A stretch of DNA of 64,000 nucleotides. Origin: Syngnathus acus (Eukaryota > Chordata > Actinopteri > Syngnathiformes > Syngnathidae). The translations under genes were made by a program, and so were the position numbers. Below, piece after piece: positions 46,903 through 63,370 of this stretch. The first letter of the stretch is position 1. Every line of letters starts with the position of its first letter. Below the pieces are notes generated by a model that had not been told where the DNA came from, searched no databases, and saw only the letters and a list, made by a program, of their open reading frames with translations. Location: assembly GCF_901709675.1 (NCBI RefSeq), contig NC_051103.1, positions 4,759,501-4,823,500 on the forward strand. Direction: 5' to 3'.

Positions 46903-47794
46903 GTAAAAGCGGTAGAAATGAGCACCTCTGTTTAGAGCAATTTTTCAGAATGAGTTCTTTTTTTTTAACCTTAAGTCTGTTTTAGTTGGCACTATTATGT
47001 CTTATGTTGAATTTTTATGAGGAAAAGTTAAGCATTGTGTTTTGTTGTCGTTTTTAACAGCAGGGAATTTAATTAAATTACGTTTCAAGGGTATTTCTGT
47101 CATGACATGATTTTGAGCTGTGTTATAATTGTGGCAGAAAATAAAATTGCATTTTTGTGTATTTTATTCTGCTGTACAACGTCTTTCACTTGAGTTAGAG
47201 GTTTTCCACCTGTCAAGGCCCTCAAAGTGCTTCAAACTGGCTGAAGTATCTTCACAATGATCGACAACTCCTGCATCGTGTGAGTTTGTCTTAAACTAGA
47301 TTCCAGTATTAGAAGTGCTAATCTAAAATTCCATTTTATTCTTGCTAGATATTGACAAGATAAAATTGGTGGCGGTTTATTTGAATCATTTTCATTTATT
47401 GTGAAAAATTGCAATTTCAGAGAGCAAAAATTTTAAAAACAAAATGCTTTCTCTTAAGACTAATGTGATTGGCAATAATTATGATTTTCTCAGTATGAGC
47501 TACACCTTTAAGAAAGAAATTGTTTATATATACATTTATGTATAGGTGTGTGTATATGTTTTATGTACAAGTACTTAAAAGATGCGTTTTTGTTTGTCCT
47601 TGATATTTTAAATTCACGGAACCTTTTCAAGCGCAGTTGGAACAACCCGGAACCTTTTGGAGGTAAACCCGGAACAAACGTTTGTCCCGCGTTGGAGGGA
47701 GATTTGAGCGACACATGGAACACTGAGTATTCCTGTCGTCAGTTTTTTGTGTTTAATAAGATAATTGTAATTCAGGTTCTTTTTTTAATAAGTT
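46903..47794 (+). other. mki67 3' UTR and tut1 promoter region
   Basis: Only 0.9 kb separates the mki67 stop from the tut1 start. An AATAAA at 47140-47145, with TTTTTGTGTATTTTATT following, is the likely mki67 poly(A) signal. The remaining 0.6 kb is AT-rich with no recognisable TATA box near the tut1 start, and holds no other gene. Confidence 0.7.
47140..47145 (+). terminator. mki67: mki67 poly(A) signal
   Basis: A canonical AATAAA lies 238 bp after the stop codon, followed by a U/GU-rich stretch. Confidence 0.7.
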
Positions 47795-51937
<4,143 letters not shown>

Positions 51938-54900
51938 ATTTTGTTTTGTTTTGGCTGCAGAATGGACAGCCAGAATGAGCATAGAGGAGCACCGTGAGCA
52001 GTCATCCCCGCTTTTATTGTGCACAGCCACAAGGTGTCTCTTCCAAATGAACTCACTCTTTGACTGGCCATTTTTCATAATACACTACTTGCAAAAAGTT
52101 TGAGCTATCGGGCTTTCACGTGCAATTTCGGGCCTATTTAGTTTGAGAAGGTGTACATTTTGAAAGACAAACAAATTGGGAAGTATTTCAACGCAACGTA
52201 ATTGAAAATGGTCATCCACTCTAATCCTGCGTTTTAAGCTGACAGAAACTGCTGTTGGTTCATTTTAAATGTTCATTTTTGGGCTTGTTATAATTTGTGA
52301 GAGGTTTGTTAGCTTGTAAAAAGCGCTGAAACAGAGTTACTGCTCAGTCAACATTTTTGTCTTATCAATCGCTCTCGCGCTCTCAATTTGATTGTGTTTT
52401 TGTTGTTTTAAAAGTATATTTAAAGACCTTGCTATAAAATCATGTCCTAGAGATATGTATATATACGAATGTAATTAATTGCTCGAGTGGTTTGAAATTA
52501 ACCCCTCCGATGGATGTTAATTTGTTAAATTGACCTTCTCTAAACTTTTAAATGCACGTCCAACTGTTTCAATTTTTTTCTCTTCCCAGCTCGGTGTTGT
52601 CTCACAAGGAATTGAACGGCAAATTTTGTGACCGTGCATTTTACACAATTAAAAACAAGAAAACAAATTAAAAACAAGAATAATCATGGCCAGTCAAAGA
52701 GTATGTATATTTTGCTGCTTAGTTTGATAGTTTTCTGTTATTATTATTATGATGTGCATTTATGTTGGTAGAAATAATGCTCATAAATTTTGCTGCTCTG
52801 AAGAAAACTCATTTGAAGCGGTCTTCGAAAAGAATTAAACATTTGTATCGTGATGTCTCACTTTATAAAGCGGTTGATTGGTTGTGGTAGTGGCAGCGTG
52901 ATAACTTTTTCGCCAGTGAGCTCGGCCGCTGATCCAGCACAGACAAATGAGAGTCATTACTTACTCAAGCCGACGTTTTTATTGGTGCAAGTGAAAGATG
53001 CCCGTCCCGATTGATATCATTCATCTCACTTTTACGTAAGTGCACACATGAGGCAGCTGACGAGATGCTTATTTGCATTTTAAATTTGCCAATCGGGAAA
53101 ATGACGGAATGTCTAAAGTTACAAGAAAAAGAAGTTCAAGTTGAACCACTTAAATATAAGTTTATAAATGCTTCCCAACAGTACGTCTTCATGGACTGAA
53201 TTCTCAATATTTTTCTGTTTATCTCTCAGGCAAGTGTCTGTCAAACCCGCTTCTGGCTACTCTGATATTACCTGTCTGTGTTTCTTTAAAGCCACTAATG
53301 ATATAAGACCAGTCGGGTACACTCGTACCTCCAAGCCAGAGTCACAGTGATTGATATCAAACTATGAGTGTGTTTCAGGTGACACAAAACAAGAAAGCAG
53401 ATATTAACTACCAATGTTGATCCATACAAAAGTCCTTGAGTTTCACTTTCAACCAGAATGAATCAATTTGCTGCTTGGAATAGAAAGGTAAAAGGGTAAG
53501 TTGCTCTTATTGAACATTGTTAACGACGTTCATTGTTGAGTGGATCACACTTGTTGTAATTACTTCCCAGAATCGATTTTGGTAGATCCATCAGCATGGG
53601 AAGAGGAAAAAAAGAGACACTCGAGGTTTTTGTGGCTTCTAACAGGTAACGTCAATCTTATTCTCCACTTTAAGTAAAAATTGACCTGATTTTACTGTCA
53701 AGCTGCGCGCCATTTCTGATCGAGATCCAGGCGTGTTATTCTGTTCTTGTAGATATTGTTACAATCTCGATATAGGCTATCTTCCGCTAACGACCCAGGC
53801 CAAACTTAGCTCCTCCCTTACATGTAAAGATTTTAGATGAAATGAGATGGTTACTCCAGCCCCCCCCCCCTTCCATTATATCAATTCAATTTTTACTATT
53901 AGACTTTTTAGATGTGGCGCCATCTTGTGGCATCTTGCAAAGCCTACAAAGAAATCTGAATAGGTGCATTTCTTACTAGCAAAACGCAAATACTAAGTTG
54001 CCAGGAAATCATAACAGGCTGATGGAGAAGATATCAAAAGCTGATTCCATTCTTCAAATATTCTCTTAAATATGGTACCGACTAGTGAAAACACAGAACC
54101 GCCCTCGAAATCAAATCATCAACCTTTTTCCTGAAGCCTCGTAAGGCCGGTCGCCTGCGTCATCCATCAGAGTTACCTGAAGCTGCCGGCCTGCTCATGA
54201 AAGCATCAGTAAGTCGGGCCCGCCGCTGTAATTGGCCCGCTCTGCTTCCCGGCAAAGACAAATGGTTCTTAGTCAGAAGCAGGCTTGAGTAGCCGCTCTC
54301 CTCTTGGGACGGGAGAATCACACGAGACACCGCTATTTGGGAAAACAACTGACGTGCACGGTCTCAGTCTTTATGCCAGTAAATAGCTAGTGTCCATAAC
54401 ATACTAGCCCGGAGAAATATGACGAGCTTTCCCCCCCCCAGCGGTCGCTCCTCACTGACGCTCAGAGGATCCATTTAGACAACATACGGTATACAACAAC
54501 AAATTATCATCAGTTCCCCAGTTTGTCTCCCAATGACCCCAGCCTCATTATGTAAAAAAAAAATCAAATGTGGTAACTAAAAGCACAAATGGGGTAATGC
54601 TAGGTACTAAACTAACGTTCCCTATGCGAGCTGCATCTGGCTAGCTCATCCTTGCCTCCATTGGGGTACATAATGAATATTGTTATTGCTAATGGTGGAT
54701 AATGACTAGCTAACAATGCAACACACTGACGATGCTAAGTTAACTGTAGGGTAGTGAAACACCGGAGTGAATTTTACCATTTGAAATTCTCCGATTCATC
54801 ATTGTATGTGCACGTAATAACGATTCTGGCAATTATTTCATTTTTTTTTTTCCCCTCCACCATGTCATGTCCGACTAAAAAGCACTCTGTTCAGATTAGT

Positions 54901-57210
54901 GTCTCACTGACAGAGATAAGACGGAATAAAAACACATCATTACCCCCTTTTTCCACGCGTTTGACAGGAAGGAGTCTGATTTTCTCCCGGGAGATTGCGC
55001 TTCCATCATGCTTGCGTGTGTAAACTGCTTGAGTAATGCAAATAGATGTTTTATCTGGAGTGGAACTTTGACGGCTAAGAAAAAGGTCAAATTTCAGACA
55101 AGGCATGGCAAAGTTGGCGATCAAGTAAAGTTTCCTTCTATCAGAGCTTCTCCACGGGAGGGTTTTAACTAAGCGCTAGCGGCGTGTGAAAAATTGAACT
55201 GTTGCCTCTTTGCTCTTATCTGGCTTGTTCACATGCAAACACTGCGGACAGCTAATGAGTTTGTCCTGTGCACATCGTTGTTTCTTCCCATTGACTTTTA
55301 TAGCACCGGAGAGTCAACGCTGAGATGTTGATTACTGGAGTAGAATTGAAATGTTCCGGAAAGGCCACCGTTAAGGATCAGATAGTTACAACAGGGCGAC
55401 TTCACCCCGGGATTACTCATAATTTATTTTTTTAATCCATTTTTACTTCAGTTGGGCTTTCCTCTAATCATACTTTGAATGATGGTGCAATAATTGCTGA
55501 GAGATGGTCCGAGCAATCAATGAGTAATCTTAGAATCCACTTCCAGCCTTTTATGGCACTGCTTGTTTATTGCCAGCAGGAGGTCCACAGAGGCCACCAG
55601 CTGGGAGTTCGGCCCAAATCGACTTGTGTTTTTGACAAGCGCTTGGGGACAAGCCTTGAAAAAAAAAAAAAGAAAGCTTTGTTTTTTTTTTACTATTCTA
55701 TAAACAGCTCATGACTGTTGAACTGTCACATGTCTCATGGGAGCCCCCCGGAACAACACGTGTCCTTCATTTACGAAGCAACAACATGATTTTATCCCTT
55801 AAAATTCATTTTTAAAGTTGCATTTGCAACGTGTGTATTACTCGCTCAAATATAAACGGAGAATTTGTTAAAAACGACTATTTTTGTCACATGATTAGGC
55901 CCATTTTGGCTGATACTTGATAGTTTAATGAATACATAAACTAACTTAAAGGGCCACATTTTCCCGTATTATTGATCTTAAACTCCGTGTGGTGTGAATT
56001 CATAAAATCATCCTTCCTCGCCCCAAAGCACCTCCAACCACAACAATAAACGTGTTTTGTTATTGCAATACCTCCGATGGCGTCACTCGGCAGTGAACGT
56101 TAATATCGTCCTAATGGCAGAATTTTTACGGCAACTTTTGTGTCGGATCCCATTAGAGGTGGTGTGTGTCTCGTCAGCGCTCCACTAATGTGCCGTGGGA
56201 AATTGTCCAATTTTATTTAATTGGTCTGAAAATCATTATTCTTTTACTCCAGATAATATGATAATATAGTTTGAAATGATACAAATGAGTTGTTTCTTTG
56301 TTCATCTTTTCTATGCCACTGGTGTATAGTGACCGCAGTTATAACCCCTTTTTTGCCTTAGTTTCTATACTTTTTGCGAGATGTGAGGTGACATAAGAAA
56401 AACTTGCTCCTGCTTCCATAGCATCATTTTAACAATAAACGCAATAGCAAGTGTCCCCAACACAGCAAGCAAATAAACCCCGTGAAATGTCACCTAGCGA
56501 TTAAGCAATAAAAAAAAAAAAGGCAAATAACAAAAGCATCGATGCGCAGATCTATCTCTGTCGCGAACGCAAACAGATGAACGCCGTGCACAACGATAAG
56601 CAACCTGAACAGCAGACTGTGAAGATCCAAGATAAACTGGAGCTTCTGCATAGGTCATAAAAAAACATAATCGACTACTTTGACCACCTGAGAGAGATTT
56701 GATCCTTTGCATCATTTCATTACCACCCAGAGAAATATGTTCGGTCTTTGCAGATCAGATTAGTCAAAACAATTTAGTGATCCTGACGACAACAATCTCC
56801 CTCAAAATGAACCCTAAGCACAGATTGATAGTGCTTTTTTTTTTTTGTAAAAAGAAAAAATCTAAATGTGTTCATCATTGATGTACAGAAAATGGATGGA
56901 TTATTCATATATTTATGATAGCGACGTATAGTGACAGGCAGAACAATTCCATGTTCGTCCACTAGAGGGCAGAATGTACAATCGTTCGTAAATAGTACAC
57001 TGTCCTGAAAGCTTTTTAAAATACGTTGAGCTAATATGGTCACCAAAATATTTTGTAAAAAATAAAATAATGATGAGCAATAGCATACATAATCCTTAAT
57101 GAACGGATGATTCCAAGTTACGCAATGCACTGCCGCGTGGCTGTCAGAGTAGCGGGAAAAGTAAGAGGTGTGGTTTAGTGTTACTCAGCAGCACGCATCA
57201 GGTATGCGCG
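51938..57210. other. tut1 3' UTR and gene-poor spacer
   Basis: No supportable coding exon. Candidate tut1 poly(A) signals are non-canonical: ATTAAA at 52648-52653, and AATTAAAC-type sequences near 52834 followed by GT-rich sequence at about 52872-52900. The rest is AT-rich unique sequence with a poly-C run near 53860 and a strong CTCF-like motif at 56959-56972, just upstream of pyyb. Confidence 0.6.
56959..56972 (+). promoter_or_regulatory. CTCF-like motif upstream of pyyb
   Basis: CCACTAGAGGGCAG fits the core CTCF consensus (CCASYAGRKGGCR) at all core positions. It sits about 250 bp before the pyyb TATA box, between tut1 and pyyb, where a boundary would make sense. Binding is inferred. Confidence 0.5.
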
Positions 57211-57216
57211 CCTCAC

Positions 57217-57224
57217 TATAAAAG
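57217..57224 (+). promoter_or_regulatory. pyyb: TATA box of pyyb
   Basis: TATAAAAG in a GC-richer context, about 25-30 bp before the inferred start near 57247. The untranslated first exon probably runs to 57327 (CAA|GTAGGT), and the coding exon starts at about 57432 after TTCAAG. NPY-family genes have this layout: a TATA promoter and a non-coding exon 1. Confidence 0.7.
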
Positions 57225-57443
57225 GGCGGCAAACGGAGGAGAGGAGCAAGTCGGGGCACCAGCATCACCACCACCACCACCAGCATCATTATCAACCTTC
57301 CAATACTCTCCAGGAGACTTCCAACAAGTAGGTTTTTGTTTTGATAACTATGTGATGATATATGGCACTTATTAATACAACCATGCGACCCAGAAGGACT
57401 GTGCATGACTGCTGCGTTGTTCCTCTTCAAGGGTCCATCCAAC

Positions 57444-57913
57444 ATGCTGAGACCGTGCATGATGCTCGCCGCACTCCTCGTGTGCTTGTTGGTGTTTTGG
57501 AGCGGCTTGGCCGACGCCTACCCTCCCAAACCCGAGAGTCCCGGCACCAACGCTTCCCCGGAGGACTGGGCCAAGTACCAGGCCGCCGTCAGGCATTATG
57601 TCAACCTCATCACCAGGCAGAGGTGACACACAGCATGTTGTACTTTTCTGCATAATTAGAAGAAAGCTACAAAACTTATTTCCCTTCTCGAACACGGTAT
57701 TTTATTTTTTATTTTTTTTAAACGAACTTTGTGTAGCAGCTTTGTCATTTTACCGCATGACATCTTATAGGAGCAATTTGTGATAAAGTGTCTTCGTCTA
57801 AAAGATTAACGGCTCCCTGATCAAATACAAAGTCTCATATTTCAGCTTTGCCAAACATTACATCACCGATTCGAGTCATTAAGTGGAAACTGGTCGCACG
57901 AGTACAAGAGCGT

Positions 57914-57950
<37 letters not shown>

Positions 57951-58586
57951 GTGGTGTTAGTACACTAGGCATCATTTATGCTCCTGCTGTGTAATTACAC
58001 AGGCTAGATTTATCATAGTGTCATGCCGGCTTTTACTCCTCAGTAGTCAAGCATCAAGCAAGACAATGGCAGACAAGCTTGTCCGAATCTGTGCCGAGTA
58101 GTTACAAGATGAGTCCTTACTATATGATAGTATTCTGTAATAGTTTTTTCTTTTGTTCAGATATGGGAAAAGGTCATCCCCTGAGCAAGCGATGGCGTGG
58201 CTGCTGTTTGGTGCAGATCCAAGCCAAGACACTGAACCACGGTGAGTGATCAAGATTCAGATCATCACTAAATTCCATCAAATATCGTCCTAATTTAATC
58301 ACAGTATGTATCATGTTTCATCTCAGAATTCCAAGCAAGAGTTTTTTTTTGTTTTTTTTTAAATATACATTTAATGGTTGCAAATGTTTAATGTTCAAAA
58401 ACATTTGGAGTATGCTTATCCACCACGATACTGGTCATCTAAATATTGTTTTAATTTTATTCAATTATTGCATTACACTTATGGAAACACAGGCACAATG
58501 AATGTGATTGCAGTGTGCCTAACCATTATTCTCTCTTTTTTTTTTTTTTTTTTTTTTACAGTTTGGACTATAACAGTGGATGGTAA
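57444..58586 (+). CDS. pyyb: Peptide YYb / pancreatic peptide Y precursor (3 coding exons)
   Basis: Secreted NPY-family peptide acting on Y receptors in appetite and gut control. Coding exons: 57444-57622, 58161-58241 and 58562-58586; 285 nt, 94 aa. Seen: a signal peptide, residues 1-25 (hydrophobic, ending GLADA); a 36-residue mature peptide, 26-61, from YPPKPESPG to LITRQRY; the amidation/cleavage site GKR at 62-64; and a 30-residue C-flanking peptide ending LDYNSGW. The intron splits the Arg35 codon, the fixed position for NPY/PYY genes. [10 protein letters not shown] and RHYVNL are the marks of the acanthomorph PY peptide (now PYYb) rather than PYYa or NPY. AATAAA at 58806-58811 is the poly(A) signal. 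Confidence 0.95.
57917..57949 (+). repeat. (CA)n microsatellite in pyyb intron
   Basis: About 16 CA units in the intron between the first two pyyb coding exons; a likely polymorphic marker. Confidence 0.95.
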
Positions 58587-58805
58587 TTGATGAAAACGCT
58601 GACTCGTCCTCCTAAAAAAAAAAATCCAACAACAATCAAAACTGTGATTTTCCTGGAGGGTCACCCTGCATCTAAATAATCTATTTCAATTGATCGATAT
58701 GCATGCATGTTTTTTGTTCTATTTGTCTGCATTGCTTCTCTTTGTACACCTCTTTGTTTTTGTGGCCTACATTGTAAATAATTTGTATGAGAAAAATAAG
58801 TTTAC

Positions 58806-58811
58806 AATAAA
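58806..58811 (+). terminator. pyyb: pyyb poly(A) signal
   Basis: A canonical AATAAA lies 220 bp after the stop codon, giving the compact 3' UTR usual for this family. Confidence 0.8.
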
Positions 58812-61800
58812 GGAAATAATGGCATAAAGGTTATGAGTCAATACAGTTTTATTTTGGATTGTTCATACTCTGTTCTTTAATTACGGTCTGTCAATTTAAA
58901 ACTGGTTAGTTGTAATCCATAATGGGTGTGATGCAAAATAGCGCCACAAGAGGTCACTGTTCTACCAAGAGGCAACTCATTAATTTCCGCTGACAGGAGG
59001 TTCCGATCCATTGTCGACTCGCATATGTGTGTGTATTGTTGTACTGCACCGTCACGTTTATTCTCCATCTGCAAACCTTATTGAACAAGATCGAAGAAAC
59101 GGTACGATTCAAAGGTCAAATAAGTGTTTTTCTTCGTCTTAAGGCAAGCGCGCTGTGTGGGTTGCGGTTGACGTCTGGAAGTAACTGCGAGGATTAACCA
59201 AGACCTGCCGCCGACACCAGCTGCACCGAGCCGAGTGGCATTCACAAGCCGCTCTCAGGAACGCGACTCCGGGATCAAGGTGAGCGGGCAAGTCCCTTCC
59301 ATGGAAGGAACGTCGAACACAAAAACGGCCAATTTGTTATCATTGCGTTTTTGTCTTTTTTTTTTTTTTTTTTTTTTTTTTGTCTTTCTTTTTTTTCTCT
59401 CTCTCAGTAATTGTGTTTTACCGAACCTGTAAGTCCACAGGAACGCACAAATAGCTACAGGGATTCCGCCCAATGCTTTTAAACAGGCTAAATAGTGGCC
59501 GTAATAAATAATAATTATGTATTGTGTGAGCATAACTGCCTCATTGCACCTGTCCAGTGACGTCATGTGTCGCCTTTACCGTGAAGTACAGTATTCATTA
59601 TCCAATTACAACATTGGCAGTTTAGTCGTATTTTACATTATTACGGTTTTTTTCAGCTGTAAACGTCGATATTTGAATATCCAAAGTATTTTTAAAAACG
59701 CTGGAGTGTGCGCATGCGCGCCTGCAGGGCACGTGCACAGTTGTTTTGGACCCCCATTGCAAACATTGGCGTCGACGAAAACCGAATTCATAAGTGGTCA
59801 TCCTTAAACTGAGTCATATGAGTTTGAATGATGGGTTAATCCTGAACACAGGTCTCAGTTATAAGAGGGTGTGCGCACTTGTGCAACCATATGATCTGAG
59901 TTGTATTCAATGTTTAAAAAAAGCACAAAAATGATTCTATATTCAACATATATCACATACATTTCATTTTAAAGAGCCGGTACTAAAGATATTTGTTTGA
60001 GGTTTTAAGTCAAATTGGCTCTGAAATCTCTTGAGTGCAATGTTACAATTTTCCATGACTCGTGTGTATTCTTAATGCAGTACTTAAAAAGTGTGTTCTT
60101 GACCTCAGATTCCCACCGCAAGATTTAAATATATTCGATTTAATCATAGAGGTACCTTTTTATAGCGCCATGTTTTGGTGTTATTCATAACAGTCGTCAG
60201 CATCGCTTGAACCTCCTTCTGACTGAATCATCTCTTATTTACGTTCTATCCGCAGTTAAAAATAGCACGTTTACTTTTAGAAAATGCTAAAATTATTCAA
60301 ACGCCCCATACGCTCACACACACCAAAACATCTCAGCAACTAATGGATGGTCTGTCATGGGGGCATTAGTCGTGGTTGGTGAATACAAAAAAAATTCTCC
60401 TGGGGGGATTCTCAACTTGTTTCCTTGAGCCAGATGGTGCTATTCAGTATACATGACTTTCATTTTTTATTAGCTCCTCATATTCTATGGCGGTTACTTT
60501 ATGTGTGGTGATGCTTTGTGTTTATCTGGTTCATTATTTAGTTTTTAATTTCCCACATAAATGTAGAATTCTTGATATTTGAGCTTTTTGTGGCTGCTAT
60601 GCGAATATGCCATGTACTGTAAATCTGATCAACTCTAATTAAGCTAGTCACATCTTTAAATAGCATCAGTTTTAATTCCGTCATTATTTTACGCCATTTC
60701 CCCTGTTGCCATGGCAATGCACAGGGAGGGGGGGGGTAGTGAGGAGCCGGTCACAGTTGTCTTGGATACGGCAGTTTTCCCTGTAAAGTAATGAGAGGAG
60801 TTGAACCTGTGGGAGCACGGGGTTATTTTTAGGCCTGACGCCAAGCTCCATATGTGGATTAAGTCTTGTTTGGCCGCTGCTTTTGTGCATGTGTGTTGCG
60901 TGTTTACCTGCTGCCGCCTTTAGGTGGTTGTTGTATGGAAACCTGCAAAGGTCATAAAACAAATACAAGCCAAAATGTGTCACCAACAAAGAGCAATCAA
61001 TCACAATCCAATTCATTTTACCATAATGCTAAAATGAGGGCATTAAAAAAAAAAAAAAAAAGAATTCATAGCCCCAACCATGTTTCAAGTTCCACAATTT
61101 CTGCTGAAATCCAAGCTCCGCATTTCCCTGCGCAAACACAACATCCCTCGGGTGGAAGGAAGGCTCATGTGGCATTAAAGAGCAAATCCATATTGATTAT
61201 TTTCCCCCCAAAGCTCTTTAAGCATGTGATAATGTTAATCAATACTTGTAGTGTAAACGCATCTGTCGAACTGTATTCCTTGTTGTGCGATTCAGTGCGC
61301 ACAATCATTTTAAATTTTAATCTGAGGTTCAGATATGTACGCAAGTGTGACCCTACAGTGACATTGCTGGGGCTGCCGTAGCACTGCTTTTACCATTGCG
61401 ATATGTTGTCATAGCAACCAAAAATTAGCATCTTCTCCTGCCGGCATCTCCAGTTCAACAGCTGTGCACTTTCTTCATCCCTGTTATTGAAACCCACTCT
61501 CCTCGTATCCGACCCGCCCACTCGACATATTGCCACTACTAGCAGTCTTTTTTTTTTTCCCCCAATCACGTGACTATTGATTATTCTCTGTTTACATTCC
61601 TACATTACCAGGTCACCTGACGATCTAGTTTTGGAACTCCCGGTTTTGGTTCTCATGGTGCCTGATGTTAAATGGATCAATTAGAATCAACAGATCCTCT
61701 CTAAGCCAAACGTTGGCTGGCCTGCTCACTCACCCGCTTGTTCAATCTTTCCATCTGTTCGTAATATTCCCCCCACGGACACAAAGGCACTAACTGCAGG

Positions 61801-62018
61801 GACGTCTATTAATAGTTCCTAAGTGAGTTGGATTGCAGTTAATGTGGGTGGGAAGCTTGTTTAGGCAGATTGAAAACACGATAGTTGGGCCCTCTGTGAT
61901 GGGAGGAAATTATTTTCTGCAAAAGTGCCTTCCTGCCGGAGATGTTGCAATCATTTGCTAATCAATACTTCAGTTTTGTCTGGAGTTTTTCCCCTCTAAT
62001 GTCTGTTTGCTTTTGCAG
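58812..62018. other. Spacer between pyyb and mpp2, possible mpp2 leader exon
   Basis: No coding exon is supported. A GC-richer stretch at about 59150-59279 ending in a good donor (CAAG|GTGAGC) could be an untranslated first exon of mpp2. A T-run of about 25 follows at 59357-59381. The rest is AT-rich, with poly-A/T tracts and no recognisable repeat or RNA gene. Confidence 0.4.
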
Positions 62019-62094
62019 GTCACCTAGCAACTTTGGCGGAGGACACAAGGAAGACGTCCTAAAATGCCCGTGGCAACGACTTTTTCTGATACCG
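62019..62094 (+). CDS. mpp2: Candidate mpp2 first coding exon (isoform with MPVATT start)
   Basis: Acceptor TTTTGCAG before 62019, an ATG at 62064 preceded by AAA, then MPVATTFSDT and a perfect donor G|GTAAGT; the coding part is 62064-62094, ending in phase 1. From memory, human MPP2, a membrane-associated guanylate kinase scaffold, begins MPVAATNSE, and MPP2 is next to PPY/PYY in human 17q21, so location and sequence agree. Only ten codons are visible and the PDZ-SH3-GK body lies outside the window. Confidence 0.55.
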
Positions 62095-63279
62095 GTAAGT
62101 GGCTTTGTCAACATCCGCTCGCTATAACTGCAATTTGGCACAAGACTAAAATTATACTTGAGATATAACGGTCACCGTCGGAGAAGATCTTGACACCGCA
62201 GCGGTACCTATCACGTTGAGTGCCTTGAGGAGCGACGAAGACGTCAAAAGAGCCCAAGTGATAGTGAAAGCTTTGGAGCTAATCCCACACATTTCATCTC
62301 ACCAGTTCTAATGTGACTTAATGAACTGGCGAATAGTTCGCTTCAAATCCCGTCTTAAATTAGTCATGCCTCAAGGAGGATTTTTCTGATGCAATCTACG
62401 TCACAGGTAGGCTGAGAGACATCTGATTCTAGTTTGTTGAACCGCAAAAACATGGCGCCACCCATCAATTCTCCCTGCCGCTTATCCTGTAGTATTAGAA
62501 AACAAAAAAATCCATTCTATCCGCATTCTAATGTTACTGAGTACTCTGTGTATTGTTTTGCTCTTAAGTATTCACACAAAGCAGTCAGGTTCAGAGGGAG
62601 CCGCATAAAATGTGTGAGTTGTCCTCGAGCCAAGGGCTCAGTTTGGCATTACAAAACAAGCCAGAGTAAGTACTTTTTTTTATATTTCACAAAGCTTTTT
62701 TTTTCTCAAACAGACTTGAAGAGAGAAATGGAGAAACGGTCACCTATTCTCCGCCTTCACTTAAATTCCTTCCCTCTGGCACAAAGACAATTGTCTTTAT
62801 TCTCGCCGCACGTCGGCAAGGCTCACGATTAGCGTTGACGTCTGCCCTGTTTGTTTATTGCTCATTTATGATTCTTCACAAGCCAGCTCAGTGCTACTCT
62901 TCTGCCCAGCTAACCCCCACAGGGAAGCCTCCAGGAAAATTGCCCAGCCCCCCTCCTCCTCCTCCCCGAGTAAGCATCACACTTTCTATTTTCTTGCCCG
63001 CTCCCCTTTTACGTGTCATTCGCTCGCTCTCTCTCTCCGGTCTACTCCTGCACACAAGCCTGTCGTCCGCATTCATTCATGCGGAGAAGAGGACGTTCAG
63101 TCAGGCGTGCGTAGCTCACACACTTTCACGTCAAGAGCAGGTGGAGAGGGAGGAAAAAGAGCCAGGAGCCGTTTGGCAGGAGGAGGAGGAGGAGGAGCGC
63201 AGCCTCACACACAGTATTGGGCGTCTTGCCGTGAGTGTATGTGCGCGTGTCGGCGCGGTCTAGTGAGGTGTTGGTCACT

Positions 63280-63370
63280 ATGGCTGGCAGTCTGTTTGGA
63301 AGACTCTCCCTTGAGGAGGGGGGCTCGGCCTTCTCGTTGGAGGGCCTGGAGATGAAGCTTGGGGAAGAAG
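63280..63370 (+). CDS. mpp2: Candidate alternative first coding exon of mpp2
   Basis: ATGG with A at -3 (a strong start context) begins MAGSLFGRLSLEEGG and continues for 30 codons to the donor GAAG|GTAAGA, ending in phase 1. The exon follows a GC-rich, CpG-bearing stretch (63100-63280) that looks like a promoter/leader. It ends in the same phase as the exon at 62094, so both could splice to one common exon. I recall an MPP2 isoform starting MAGS with SLEG-like text, but not firmly. It may instead be the first exon of another gene. Confidence 0.4.

Noticed and set aside
57444-58586. Identity as NPY or PYYa
   Set aside because: Pro at mature position 3 and NASPEDW with Trp17 indicate the PYYb/PY type.
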